A stretch of DNA of 64,000 bases from Oscillospiraceae bacterium (lineage in GTDB: Bacteria; Bacillota; Clostridia; Oscillospirales; Acutalibacteraceae), in NCBI GenBank assembly GCA_015066175.1, contig SVOW01000006.1, positions 62,001 through 126,000 on the forward strand, written 5' to 3'. Made by a program: the position numbers and the translations under genes. Below the pieces are notes generated by a model, which had not been told where the DNA came from, searched no databases, and saw only the letters and a list, made by a program, of their open reading frames with translations. Below, piece by piece: positions 52,764-60,635 of this stretch. Within the stretch, counting starts at the first letter, position 1, and each line of letters begins with the position of its first letter.

Positions 52764-53774
52764 ATGGGCGATTATACAATAGTTTATTTTAAAGGAATTA
52801 CAAGGGGCTTTGAAATTCCCTCTGTGCTTGCAGAATTCACCCTGCCTTTATTTGGCCAGGTATCAATCAAATTTTACGGTGCAATAATTGCATTCGGTTT
52901 TCTTCTTGCTGTGCTTTTCGGCGGAAGATATGCTTACAAATGGAAAATGAGCATCGATAAAATGCTCGATGTGCTTATTTACGGCACAATCGGCGGCATT
53001 CTCGGTGCAAGGCTTTATTACGTTGCTTTTGAGTGGGACTATTATTCACAGAATTTAGACAAAATTTTCCAGATATGGAATGGTGGTCTTGCAATTTACG
53101 GCGGAATTATCGGCGGTATTCTGGCAGCGTATATCACGTGCAGAATAAACAAACTGAATTTCTATAATCTCCTTGACCTTGTGGGACCCAGCCTTCTTAT
53201 AGGACAAGGCATAGGCAGATGGGGCAATTTTATGAATCAGGAAGCTTTCGGCACAAACACTGACCTTCCCTGGGGCATGAAAAGTGCCAAAACAACGGAC
53301 TACATATTGTCCAACTTTGATACTTTCAGCGAAAAAGGCATAACGATGGACCCTTACGGATATGTTCATCCCACCTTTTTGTATGAATCACTGTGGTGTC
53401 TTATCGGCTTTGCAATTCTTTATCTTATTATGAGAAAATTCCGCAAATTCAGCGGTCAGATTTTTCTTTGCTACGGCGTATGGTATGGCATCGGCAGAAC
53501 AATATTTGAGGGATTAAGAACAGACAGCCTTTATATCGGCAACACAACAATCAGAGTTTCACAGGCTCTTTCTATGGCAATCGTGCTTGTGGCAGGCTCG
53601 CTTCTTTTTATCTTCCTGAGAAAATATATCAAAAATCCCAAGCCTATTGAAGGCGTTGATTTCTTCCCTGCATCCCAAAAAGATGCTGAAGAAGAAACCG
53701 ATGACGAAGAAATAACAGAGAAAGCTGAAAAAGAAACAGAAAAAGATAATAAAACTGAAAAAAGCGAGGAGTAA
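52764..53774 (+). CDS. lgt: Prolipoprotein diacylglyceryl transferase
   Basis: 336-aa membrane enzyme that adds diacylglycerol to lipobox cysteines. Seven membrane helices; signature GQGIGRWGNFMNQEAFG, with IKFYGAIIAFGF at the start and HPTFLYESLW and GIGRTIFEGLRTD. The C-terminus is a strongly acidic tail (about 300-336). ATG 52764 is preferred, with AAAGGTGG 12 nt upstream; GTG 52740, overlapping the yfmH stop, is an alternative. Lipoproteins in this window (GHL10 at 30586, lipoprotein at 46885) are likely substrates. Confidence 0.93.
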   Translation: MGDYTIVYFKGITRGFEIPSVLAEFTLPLFGQVSIKFYGAIIAFGFLLAVLFGGRYAYKWKMSIDKMLDVLIYGTIGGILGARLYYVAFEWDYYSQNLDKIFQIWNGGLAIYGGIIGGILAAYITCRINKLNFYNLLDLVGPSLLIGQGIGRWGNFMNQEAFGTNTDLPWGMKSAKTTDYILSNFDTFSEKGITMDPYGYVHPTFLYESLWCLIGFAILYLIMRKFRKFSGQIFLCYGVWYGIGRTIFEGLRTDSLYIGNTTIRVSQALSMAIVLVAGSLLFIFLRKYIKNPKPIEGVDFFPASQKDAEEETDDEEITEKAEKETEKDNKTEKSEE

Positions 53775-53777
53775 ATT

Positions 53778-54626
53778 ATGGCAGTTATAATGGATGGGAA
53801 AGCTTTGTCAATAAAGCTTAAAAATGCTCTTAAAAATGAAGTTGATGAACTTAAAAACAGTGGTGTCAATCCTTGCCTCGCAGTTATAATTGTAGGTAAC
53901 AATCCTGCTTCAAAGATTTATGTGAACAACAAGAAAAAATCTTGTGAAGAACTTGGCATAAAATCTCTTGAATATGCTTTGCCTGAAGAAACAACGGAAG
54001 AAGAACTTCTTGGAATTATAGATGAACTCAATAAAAACGAAGAAGTAGACGGCATTCTCTGCCAGCTTCCTTTACCCTCACACATCTGCGAAAAAAATGT
54101 TATCAACGCAATTTCTCCCGAAAAAGATGTGGATGCATTCCACCCTGAAAACGTAGGTCACATTATGATAGGCGACTACACATTCCTTCCCTGCACACCT
54201 GCAGGCGTTATGGAAATTCTCAAGGAATACGAAATCGACGTTGCAGGCAAAAACTGCGTTGTTGTGGGCAGAAGTAACATCGTAGGCAAACCTATGACAA
54301 TGCTTCTTCTTAAAGAAAACGCAACAGTAACCGTATGCCATTCAAGAACACAGGACCTCGCATCTTTCACAAAACAGGCAGATGTGCTTGTAAGTGCAGT
54401 TGGTAAACCGAATCTTATCACTGCTGATATGGTGAAAGAAAATGCAGTTGTAATTGATGTTGCAATCAACCGCCTTGACAGCGGAAAGCTTTGCGGTGAC
54501 GTTGATTTTGAAAACGTAAAAGAGAAAGCATCTTTCATCACTCCCGTGCCCGGCGGTGTAGGACCGATGACTATTGCAACACTTATGAAAAATACTGTAA
54601 CATCAGCAAAGAAAAAAGTTAAATAA
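53778..54626 (+). CDS. folD: Methylenetetrahydrofolate dehydrogenase/cyclohydrolase
   Basis: 282-aa bifunctional enzyme interconverting 5,10-methylene-, methenyl- and 10-formyl-tetrahydrofolate. VGNNPASKIYVNNKKKSCEELGI holds the catalytic Tyr-Lys, VDGILCQLPLPSHI and the NADP loop VVGRSNIVGKPMTMLLL are present, and TPVPGGVGPMTIATLMKNT ends the domain. It follows lgt by 3 nt and is the last gene before the L21 leader. Confidence 0.95.
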   Translation: MAVIMDGKALSIKLKNALKNEVDELKNSGVNPCLAVIIVGNNPASKIYVNNKKKSCEELGIKSLEYALPEETTEEELLGIIDELNKNEEVDGILCQLPLPSHICEKNVINAISPEKDVDAFHPENVGHIMIGDYTFLPCTPAGVMEILKEYEIDVAGKNCVVVGRSNIVGKPMTMLLLKENATVTVCHSRTQDLASFTKQADVLVSAVGKPNLITADMVKENAVVIDVAINRLDSGKLCGDVDFENVKEKASFITPVPGGVGPMTIATLMKNTVTSAKKKVK

Positions 54627-54640
54627 ACTTAAGAAAATGC

Positions 54641-54669
54641 TTGACAAGCTTGCATTACAGTGCTATAAT
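54641..54669 (+). promoter_or_regulatory. Consensus promoter of the rplU operon
   Basis: TTGACA (54641-54646), a 17-nt spacer and TATAAT (54664-54669) are perfect vegetative boxes. Confidence 0.92.
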
Positions 54670-54673
54670 GTTT

Positions 54674-54756
54674 AAGCCGCATACCTCGGGTTCCCAAAGT
54701 TGGTGCGCCAACACCCGCAGTTTACCGTAACTGGAAGAGGGTAGCGAGACTATTAT
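54674..54756 (+). ncRNA. Ribosomal protein L21 leader
   Basis: A leader of about 83 nt with CGGGT/ACCCG, internal hairpin GTTGG-TGCG-CCAAC and a second hairpin CAGTT/AACTG, followed by GAAGAGGGTAGCGAGAC. Its position before rplU and its folding fit the Firmicute L21 leader, an autoregulatory mRNA element that binds L21. Assignment from memory of the motif, not computed. Confidence 0.75.
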
Positions 54757-54776
54757 GAAAGAGGTTGAAGAAACCA

Positions 54777-55088
54777 ATGTACGCAATTATCGTAACCGGC
54801 GGAAAGCAGTACAAGGTAGAAGCAGGCGACACTCTCTACATTGAAAAGCTCGACGTTGAAGCAGACTCCGAGATTACCTTTGATAAGGTTATCGCAGTAG
54901 GAAAAGAAGATGGCATTGTTGTTGGTGCTCCTTATATTGACGGTGCAACAGTTACAGCTAAAGCTATCAAAAACGGCAAAGCAAAGAAAGTGGTAGTTTT
55001 CACTTACAAGTCAAAGAAAAACGAGAAGAGAAAGAAAGGCCACAGACAGCCCTATACAAAGGTTGAAATTGCAGCCATCAACGCATAA
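54777..55088 (+). CDS. rplU: Ribosomal protein L21
   Basis: 103-aa large-subunit protein. The universal start [15 protein letters not shown] fixes ATG 54777, although a TTG 54765 is closer to the AGAGG site. Family motifs: [24 protein letters not shown] and [31 protein letters not shown]. It lies behind the L21 leader and is followed by prp at 6 nt and then rpmA, the standard Firmicute order rplU-prp-rpmA. Confidence 0.97.
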   Translation: MYAIIVTGGKQYKVEAGDTLYIEKLDVEADSEITFDKVIAVGKEDGIVVGAPYIDGATVTAKAIKNGKAKKVVVFTYKSKKNEKRKKGHRQPYTKVEIAAINA

Positions 55089-55094
55089 TCTTAA

Positions 55095-55421
55095 ATGATT
55101 ACCGTTAAATTTTTTACCGAACGCGGAAAACTTCAGGGCTTCGAAGTCAAAGGTCATTCAGGGCTTGCCGAAAGAGGTAACGACATTCTGTGTGCCGCAG
55201 TTTCATCTGCTTGTTACATGACAGTCAATACTTTAACTGAAGTGTTAAAGTCTGATGTGGATGTAAAAGTGAATGAAGACGGATACATGAAAGCAGTTGT
55301 TGCAAACGGAACTTCAGAAGCGGAAAATCTTCTTAAAGGTTTTCAGATTCATATTAACGCGTTGGCGAAGGATTATCAGAAAAATCTCAAAGTAATTTAT
55401 GGAGGTGCAGACAATGCTTAA
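55095..55421 (+). CDS. prp: Ribosomal-processing cysteine protease Prp
   Basis: 108-aa protease. The catalytic His is in [13 protein letters not shown] and the catalytic Cys in [12 protein letters not shown]. Prp removes the N-terminal extension of L27 in Firmicutes; the L27 encoded next has precisely that extension ([14 protein letters not shown], cleavage expected after the Phe). The stop of prp overlaps the start of rpmA by 8 nt, so the two are cotranslated. Confidence 0.95.
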   Translation: MITVKFFTERGKLQGFEVKGHSGLAERGNDILCAAVSSACYMTVNTLTEVLKSDVDVKVNEDGYMKAVVANGTSEAENLLKGFQIHINALAKDYQKNLKVIYGGADNA

Positions 55422-55695
55422 AATTAACATTCAGTTATTTGCTCATAAAAAAGGTATGGGTTCAACACGTAACGGCCGTGACTCAGAATCAAAAAGACTC
55501 GGCGTTAAAAGAGCTGACGGACAGTTCGTTCTTGCAGGTAACATCCTTGTAAGACAGCGTGGTACACACATCCATCCCGGCACAAACGTAGGTAAAGGTA
55601 AAGACGATACACTCTTTGCTCTTACAGACGGTGTTGTAAGATTTGAAAGAGTAGGCAAAGACCGTAAAAAGGTTAGCATCTACGCAGAGCAGTAA
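55414..55695 (+). CDS. rpmA: Ribosomal protein L27 with a Prp-cleaved N-terminal extension
   Basis: 93-aa large-subunit protein near the peptidyl-transferase centre. The start is [20 protein letters not shown], where the residues up to LF are the Firmicute extension, cut by Prp. The core has RRNGRDS-type sequence ([18 protein letters not shown]), [26 protein letters not shown] 55414 follows AGGTG at normal spacing and overlaps the prp stop; a more upstream start is a reading-frame artefact. Confidence 0.97.
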   Translation: MLKINIQLFAHKKGMGSTRNGRDSESKRLGVKRADGQFVLAGNILVRQRGTHIHPGTNVGKGKDDTLFALTDGVVRFERVGKDRKKVSIYAEQ

Positions 55696-55709
55696 TTTTA
55701 ATTACAAGC

Positions 55710-55742
55710 AGAAAGCCACAGTGGAAACTGTGGCTTTTTTAT
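55710..55742 (+). terminator. Intrinsic terminator of the rplU operon
   Basis: AAAGCCACAGT (55712-55722), loop GGAA, ACTGTGGCTTT (55727-55737), then a T-run. Confidence 0.92.
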
Positions 55743-55762
55743 TTTATCAAAACCTAAGTAAC

Positions 55763-55830
55763 ACCTTTTCAGTTTCTCCATATAATGGAATGTAAGGTGA
55801 GATGCAAATCTTACCTCAAACTGAAAGGAG
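55763..55830 (+). promoter_or_regulatory. Structured leader/promoter region of the Cys-rich microprotein
   Basis: TATAAT occurs at 55781-55786 without a good -35. CCTTTTCAGTTT and AAACTGAAAGG form an outer inverted repeat that includes the first half of the AAAGGAGG site, and AGAT-GCAA-ATCT is nested inside. If transcription starts upstream, the ribosome site would be hidden. Confidence 0.45.
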
Positions 55831-55839
55831 GAAATTTGA

Positions 55840-55998
55840 ATGTGTAACTCATTATTCGGCGGTAACAACTGGTGGATTATCATCCTTATTCTCATTCTCT
55901 TCTGCGGCGATAACAACTCTTGCGGCTGCACAAACACTTGTGGTTGCGTAAGAGAAACATCATGCGGTTGCTCAAACTCTTGCGGCTGCGGTTGCTAA
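55840..55998 (+). CDS. Cys-rich membrane microprotein (52 aa) with CGC repeats
   Basis: A clear ATG 7 nt after AAAGGAGGA opens 52 codons. After an N-terminal LFGGNNWW comes one membrane segment (about 11-22, WWIIILILILF), then a cysteine-rich tail. Eleven cysteines are present, and the tripeptide CGC occurs five times (28-30, 34-36, 42-44, 48-50, 50-52). Spacing such as SCGC and TCGC suggests metal binding or disulfides. Similar short hydrophobic-plus-Cys/Gly proteins in Firmicutes are often annotated as hypothetical or spore-associated; I cannot give a family. A terminator follows directly. Confidence 0.75.
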   Translation: MCNSLFGGNNWWIIILILILFCGDNNSCGCTNTCGCVRETSCGCSNSCGCGC

Positions 55999-56013
55999 GT
56001 AAGTTTCACAGCA

Positions 56014-56054
56014 TAAAAAAAGTCCCTTGCGGTAAATCCGTAAGGGATTTTTTA
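56014..56054 (+). terminator. Intrinsic terminator of the Cys-rich microprotein
   Basis: AGTCCCTTGCGG (from 56021) pairs with CCGTAAGGGATT (one mismatch), followed by a T-run. Confidence 0.8.
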
Positions 56055-56059
56055 AATCA

Positions 56060-56174
56060 ATAAATTATAATTTTCAACGAAAAATCCCCTCTGTCATTTC
56101 CATACGAAAATGACATCTACCCTTGCATTTTCAAGGGGAGCATGTAGCCGTAATATGCATATAAATTATAATTT
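56060..56174. repeat. Repeat A: 75-bp hairpin element between 14-bp direct repeats
   Basis: The core 56072-56146 has two hairpins (GTCATTT/AAAATGAC and CCCTTG/CAAGGG) and is similar to 60636-60710. The 14-bp sequence ATAAATTATAATTT occurs at both ends, 56060-56073 and 56161-56174, like a target-site duplication of a miniature mobile element. A third exact copy of the 14-mer is at 56644-56657. Confidence 0.6.
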
Positions 56175-56197
56175 ACCGCGGTATTAAAATCAGCATC

Positions 56198-56273
56198 GTA
56201 GGGGCGGATGCCCACATCCGCCCGAATAAATTCACACAAAAACTGACGGGTCGATGTAGGCATCGACCCCTAC
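56198..56273. repeat. Repeat B: inverted pair of palindromic hairpins
   Basis: B1 (56198-56224) contains GGGCGGATG-CCCA-CATCCGCCC, and B2 (56247-56273) contains GGGTCGATG-TAGG-CATCGACCC. Both have a 9-bp stem and a 4-nt loop. B2 read on the minus strand aligns with B1, including the flanking GTAGGGG. The stems differ by paired substitutions. Confidence 0.65.
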
Positions 56274-56307
56274 AATGTTAAAACTAATTGCCGGTTGAAT
56301 TTATAAT

Positions 56308-56494
56308 TTTATTATGGGTAATGCATTAATTGATTATCGTAATACTCATATCAGTGATAGTGGAAAAACTAACTATGGGTAATACACTGACAAATTATTA
56401 TAAATCTCACATCAGTGATAGTTGAAAAAATCAGTGATAATTGAAAAACTAACTATGGGCAATACACTGATAAATTATTATAAATCTCACATCA
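56308..56494. repeat. Repeat F, left block: tandem units of about 80 bp
   Basis: Units start at about 56308, 56369 and 56449. The unit begins CTAACTATGGG, continues with AATACACTGA, AAATTATTATAAATCTCACATCAG, TGATAGTTGAAAAA and has an internal duplication of ATCAGTGATAGTTGAAAAA. The third copy breaks off at CATCAG, where hairpin C starts. No long ORF of biological type is present. Confidence 0.65.
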
Positions 56495-56620
56495 GGGACG
56501 GGTCTCCCGTCCCGCCATGAACTATGATGAAATTTCGCGGGAGCCGAAACGGCTCCCCTACGTTGTTGCCGTTGGTTTTATATATTATTTTTACAAGGCT
56601 CGTCGAGAACGCCGAGCCCT
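56495..56620. repeat. Repeats C, D, E: three related palindromic hairpins
   Basis: C (56495-56513) GGGACGGG-TCT-CCCGTCCC. D (56539-56557) GGGAGCCG-AAA-CGGCTCCC. E (56597-56618) GGCTCG with internal CG/CG and CGAGCC. D and E are followed by CTACG and CTACAA, like the outer flank of B2 and, inverted, of B1. The stems differ, but the design is kept. They form an insertion-like block between two parts of the tandem repeat. Confidence 0.55.
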
Positions 56621-56659
56621 ACAATACTAAATTGAACACCCCGATAAATTATAATTTGA

Positions 56660-56800
56660 AAATTAATTATGGGCAGCGAGCTGCCAATTATTATAAAACT
56701 GATGTCAGTGATAGTTGAAAAAATCAGTGATAGTTGAAAAACTAACTATGGGCAATACACTGACAAATTATTATAAATCTCACATCAGTGATAGTAGAAA
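56660..56800. repeat. Repeat F, right block: two more tandem units
   Basis: Units begin near 56660 (diverged at its 5' part) and at 56742 (CTAACTATGGG again). They match the units at 56369 and 56449, so the block of hairpins C-E probably interrupted an earlier continuous array. Confidence 0.6.
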
Positions 56801-56861
56801 CCCCCGCAATTGCCGTCCAAACAATCACAGGGGTTTCACTTTTATAGAAGGAGTTGAAAGT

Positions 56862-57992
56862 TTATCTGATGACTCTTACTTTCTTTACTCCGTCAATTGC
56901 ATTGAGTGCTGCTTCGTCTGCATCAACATCTGCTACTGTGTAAGCGTAGCCTTTCTTTGCAGCAGTTTTAACATCGCCGAGAACAGCTTTGATTGCTGCG
57001 AGAACTGCTTCATCATCTTTGTGGATAACGCATGTTCTTGCGCCGTTTACTTCACCAAGAAGCATATTGGGAAGGTTAACTGAATTTTTGATTTCACCTT
57101 TTTCGATGTAAGCAATAAGCTCGTCTGCTGCCATCATTGCACAGTTATCTTCGCTTTCAGGTGTTGAAGCACCAAGGTGGGGGATAGCAGTAACGCCTTC
57201 AACTCCGATAACTTCGTCTGAGGGGAAGTCTGTAACGTATGCTGCAGCCTTACCTGTGCCGAGAGCCTCGATAAGTGCATCTGAATCAACAAGACCGCCA
57301 CGTGCAAAGTTTACGATTCTCACGCCGTCTTTCATAACAGCGAAAGTATCTTTGTTAATCATATTCTTTGTTGAATCGTTAAGTGGAAGGTGAAGTGAAA
57401 TATAATCACTTACTTTGTAAAGGTCGTTAAGGTCAGAATAAATAACTGTATCTTCAGGTAATTTTTTCTTGCCTTCTTCTGTGATGAAGGGGTCGTAGCC
57501 TACGATTGTCATGCCGAGTGCATTTGCGGCATTTGCAACAAGTGCACCGATAGCACCGAGACCTACAACACCTAAAGTTTTGCCAAGAATTTCAGGGCCT
57601 GCAAAAGCAGATTTGCCTTTTTCAACTTTCTTGCCTACTTCGTCGCCTTCGCCTTTGAGCGTTTTGCACCAATCAAGAGCGTTGCCTACTTTACGTGAAG
57701 CCATAAGCAGACCGAGAATTACAAGCTCTTTAACTGCGTTTGCGTTAGCACCGGGAGTGTTGAAAACGCATACACCGTCTTCTGCACATTTTTCAACAGG
57801 GATGTTGTTTGTGCCTGCACCTGCACGTGCAATAGCGATTGTGTTTTTGTCAAGTTCCATTTCGTGCATTGAAGCACTTCTTACCATAATTGCGATGGGG
57901 TTTTCTACGTTGTCACCGCAGGTATATTTTGCTGCGTCAAATTTATCTGTACCGCAAGCAGCGATTTTATTCAAAGTGAGAATGTTGTTCAT
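56862..57992 (-). CDS. serA: D-3-phosphoglycerate dehydrogenase
   Basis: 376-aa NAD-dependent enzyme, the first step of serine synthesis. NAD-binding LGVVGLGAIGALVANAA, the substrate/catalytic Arg in VNFARGGLVDSDAL, and the catalytic His in AIPHLGASTPESEDN are present. A short C-terminal domain (about 305-376) with TCVIHKDDEAVLAAIKAVLG resembles an ACT domain that could bind serine. It follows serC by 13 nt with GGAGAG. A weak hairpin (56798-56838) is the only terminator seen downstream. Confidence 0.94.
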   Translation of the reverse strand: MNNILTLNKIAACGTDKFDAAKYTCGDNVENPIAIMVRSASMHEMELDKNTIAIARAGAGTNNIPVEKCAEDGVCVFNTPGANANAVKELVILGLLMASRKVGNALDWCKTLKGEGDEVGKKVEKGKSAFAGPEILGKTLGVVGLGAIGALVANAANALGMTIVGYDPFITEEGKKKLPEDTVIYSDLNDLYKVSDYISLHLPLNDSTKNMINKDTFAVMKDGVRIVNFARGGLVDSDALIEALGTGKAAAYVTDFPSDEVIGVEGVTAIPHLGASTPESEDNCAMMAADELIAYIEKGEIKNSVNLPNMLLGEVNGARTCVIHKDDEAVLAAIKAVLGDVKTAAKKGYAYTVADVDADEAALNAIDGVKKVRVIR

Positions 57993-58005
57993 ATCTTTCT
58001 CTCCG

Positions 58006-59088
58006 TTATCTGTTTTTTTCTTCGAATTCTTTCATGAATTCAACGAGTTTTTCAACGCCTTCGATGGGCATTGAGTTGTAGATTGATGCTCTCATACCGC
58101 CTACTGAACGGTGACCTTTAAGGTTAACAAAGCCTGCTTTTGTTGCTTCTTCAACAAATTTAGCATTGAGTTCATCGCTGGGTGTAACAAAAGTAACGTT
58201 CATCATTGAACGGTCTTCTTTTCTTACTGTGTTGATATAGAAATCAGTTGAATCAATGTAATCGTAGAGGATAGAAGCCTTTTTCAGGTTTCTTTCTTTC
58301 ATTGCTTCCATACCGCCTGTTGTTTTAATCCATTCGAGCATAAGTTTGCACATGTAAATGCACCAGCAGGGGGGAGTGTTGTACATTGAGTCTGCGTCTG
58401 CAACCTGTTTGTAATCTGTAATTGAAGGACATTCCACTCTTGCGTTGCCGATGAGGTCCTCACGGATGATTACTATTGTAAGACCTGCAGGAGCAACGTT
58501 TTTCTGTGCTCCGCCGTAAATCATACCGAATTTGCTGATATCGAGAGGTTCAGAGAGGAAGCATGAAGATACATCGGCAACGAGAGGAATATCACCTGTA
58601 TCAGGGATATAGGGGTATTTTGTACCGTAGATTGTATTGTTGAAGCAGATGTGGACGTAATCTGCATCTTCACTGATATCTTCTTTTGTGATTTTGGGAA
58701 TATATGAGAAGTTTTCGTCTTTTGAAGAAGCGATAGCTTTTACTTCGCCATATTTTGCTGCTTCCTTATAGCTTTTTGTAGAAAACTGACCTGTAAGGAC
58801 GTAGTCAGCTTTTTTGTTTTTATTCATAAGGTTGAGAGGGATAGCAGCAAACTGGAGTGAAGCACCGCCCTGAAGGAAAAGAACTTTGTAGTTGTCAGGG
58901 ATGTTGTAAACTTCTCTGAAGAGAGCTTCTGTATCCTTTGCGATTTTGTCAAAAACTTTTGAACGGTGTGACATTTCCATTACAGATTGTCCGCTGCCCT
59001 CGTAGTCAAGCATCTCTGCTGCTGCACGATTCAGAATTGATTCAGGCAGCATTGATGGACCTGCTGAAAAATTGTATACTCTTGCCAT
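58006..59088 (-). CDS. serC: Phosphoserine aminotransferase
   Basis: 360-aa PLP enzyme, second step of serine synthesis. YNFSAGPSMLPESILNRAA and EMSHRSKVFDKIA are the substrate and start motifs, VLFLQGGASLQFAAIPLNL binds the cofactor phosphate, and MIYGGAQKNVAPAGLTIVII contains the PLP lysine. The order serC-serA is operonic, with its own TTGACA promoter. Product goes on to SerB, not in the window. Confidence 0.95.
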   Translation of the reverse strand: MARVYNFSAGPSMLPESILNRAAAEMLDYEGSGQSVMEMSHRSKVFDKIAKDTEALFREVYNIPDNYKVLFLQGGASLQFAAIPLNLMNKNKKADYVLTGQFSTKSYKEAAKYGEVKAIASSKDENFSYIPKITKEDISEDADYVHICFNNTIYGTKYPYIPDTGDIPLVADVSSCFLSEPLDISKFGMIYGGAQKNVAPAGLTIVIIREDLIGNARVECPSITDYKQVADADSMYNTPPCWCIYMCKLMLEWIKTTGGMEAMKERNLKKASILYDYIDSTDFYINTVRKEDRSMMNVTFVTPSDELNAKFVEEATKAGFVNLKGHRSVGGMRASIYNSMPIEGVEKLVEFMKEFEEKNR

Positions 59089-59144
59089 AATTTTTTCCTC
59101 CTATAAAAGCCGGAACGAATTTTCCGTGCATTAAATTATCTCTA

Positions 59145-59173
59145 ATACTACTCTGTTTTGAGTCAACTGTCAA
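59145..59173 (-). promoter_or_regulatory. Promoter of serC-serA
   Basis: Minus strand: TTGACA (59168-59173), a 17-nt spacer and TAGTAT (59145-59150), about 57 bp before serC. Confidence 0.7.
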
Positions 59174-59221
59174 TGGTAAAAAACATAAAAAATACAAATT
59201 TTTTCAAAAAATGTAGAAATA

Positions 59222-59240
59222 TATCAACCATTGGTTGATA
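59222..59240. promoter_or_regulatory. 19-bp dyad between serC and pgk, operator candidate
   Basis: TATCAACCA and TGGTTGATA are perfect inverted repeats around one central T. The site is about 50 bp upstream of the serC -35 and 80 bp upstream of the pgk -35, so it could regulate either side. Confidence 0.5.
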
Positions 59241-59322
59241 GGTAAAATAAAATCTGAACTTTCGTCTACTCAATATGACAAAAGTTTAACAAAAAAATTG
59301 TAATGTTTATCAATATTGCCAC

Positions 59323-59351
59323 TTGAAAAATTTTCCTATATATAATACAAT
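59323..59351 (+). promoter_or_regulatory. Promoter of pgk
   Basis: TTGAAA (59323-59328), a 17-nt spacer and TACAAT (59346-59351). A nearby TATAAT at 59341-59346 is an alternative -10. The leader of about 80 nt has no obvious hairpin. Confidence 0.6.
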
Positions 59352-59440
59352 AGTATGCGGTGAGTAGGGATATTGTGTATTTTATGACTGAAAACCCTTA
59401 TACTATAATATAAACAATAATCTGAAAGGATGTTAAGGAA

Positions 59441-60631
59441 ATGAACGTATTAAACAAGAAATCAGTTGAAGACATTGACGTAAAAGGCAAGAAAGTCCTT
59501 GTTCGTTGCGACTTTAACGTAAAGATGGAAAACGGAGTTATCACAAGCGATAAGAGAATTGTTGCTTCACTCCCCACTATCAAATATCTTCTCGATAACG
59601 GCGCAAAGCTTATCCTTTGCTCACATCTCGGCAGACCCAAGGGCGAATTCAAACCTGAATTCTCACTTGCTCCTGTAGCAGCAAGACTCGGCGAACTTCT
59701 CGGCCTTGAAGTTAAAATGGCTAAAGACGTTATCGGCGAAAGCGCACAGGCACTTGCAGCTGACCTTAAAGAAGGCGAAGTTCTTCTTCTTGAAAACGTT
59801 CGTTTCCACGCAGAAGAAACAAAGAACGACCCCGAATTCTCAAAAGCACTTGCTTCTCTTGCAGAAGTTTATGTAAACGATGCTTTCGGTTCAGCTCACA
59901 GAGCTCACTCATCAACAACAGGCGTTGCTGATTACCTTCCCGCAGTAGGCGGTTACCTTATCCGTAAAGAACTTGAATACATCGGCGGCGCTCTTGAAAA
60001 TCCCCAGAGACCTCTCGTTGCTATCCTCGGCGGTGCAAAAGTTTCTGACAAAATCGGTGTTATCACAAACCTCATGGAAAAAGTTGATACACTTATCGTA
60101 GGCGGCGGTATGGCTTACACATTCTTCGCAGCAAAAGGCTACTCAGTAGGTACTTCAATCTGTGAAGAAGACAAAATTGATATGGCTAAGGAAATGATGG
60201 CTGCTGCAGAAGCAAAAGGCGTTAAATTCCTTATCCCCGTTGATAACAGACTTGGTAAAGAATATAAAGAAGACACAGAAACAATGCTTGTTGATTCAGA
60301 CAACATCCCCGACGGTTGGATGGGTCTTGACATCGGTCCCAAAACAGAAGAACTCTTCGCAGACGCAATCAAGGGCGCAGGCACAGTTATCTGGAACGGA
60401 CCTATGGGCGTTTCTGAATGGAAAAACTTTGCTTCAGGTACAATCGCAGTTGCAACAGCTATCGCAGAAAGCGGTGCAATTTCAATCGTAGGCGGCGGCG
60501 ACTCTGCAGCAGCAGTTCAGAAGCTTGGTTTCGCAGACAAAATGAGCCACATCTCAACAGGTGGCGGCGCATCACTTGAATACCTTGAAGGTAAAGAACT
60601 TCCCGGTATCGTTGCTCTCAACGAAAAATAA
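59441..60631 (+). CDS. pgk: Phosphoglycerate kinase
   Basis: 396-aa glycolytic enzyme transferring phosphate from 1,3-bisphosphoglycerate to [25 protein letters not shown] is the N-terminal family motif, with [10 protein letters not shown], the hinge region and the C-terminal ATP-site WNGPMGVSE and [11 protein letters not shown]. The start follows a GAAAGGATGTTAAGGA stretch. Codon use is strongly biased, with few rare codons, as expected of a highly expressed gene. tpiA and gpmI follow on the same strand, so this is a lower-glycolysis cluster. Confidence 0.97.
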   Translation: MNVLNKKSVEDIDVKGKKVLVRCDFNVKMENGVITSDKRIVASLPTIKYLLDNGAKLILCSHLGRPKGEFKPEFSLAPVAARLGELLGLEVKMAKDVIGESAQALAADLKEGEVLLLENVRFHAEETKNDPEFSKALASLAEVYVNDAFGSAHRAHSSTTGVADYLPAVGGYLIRKELEYIGGALENPQRPLVAILGGAKVSDKIGVITNLMEKVDTLIVGGGMAYTFFAAKGYSVGTSICEEDKIDMAKEMMAAAEAKGVKFLIPVDNRLGKEYKEDTETMLVDSDNIPDGWMGLDIGPKTEELFADAIKGAGTVIWNGPMGVSEWKNFASGTIAVATAIAESGAISIVGGGDSAAAVQKLGFADKMSHISTGGGASLEYLEGKELPGIVALNEK

Positions 60632-60635
60632 TTAA

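Noticed and set aside
56308-56800. CRISPR array
   Set aside because: The units are tandem copies of about 80 bp with no unique spacers, and no cas genes are near.
56524-57083. ORFs running through the intergenic repeats and into antisense serA
   Set aside because: They cross hairpins and tandem repeats, lack ribosome sites, and the second is antisense to serA.
59089-59440. T-box or serine riboswitch before serC
   Set aside because: No T-box sequence (such as TGGNACC) or specifier stem is seen; only a promoter and a dyad are supported.
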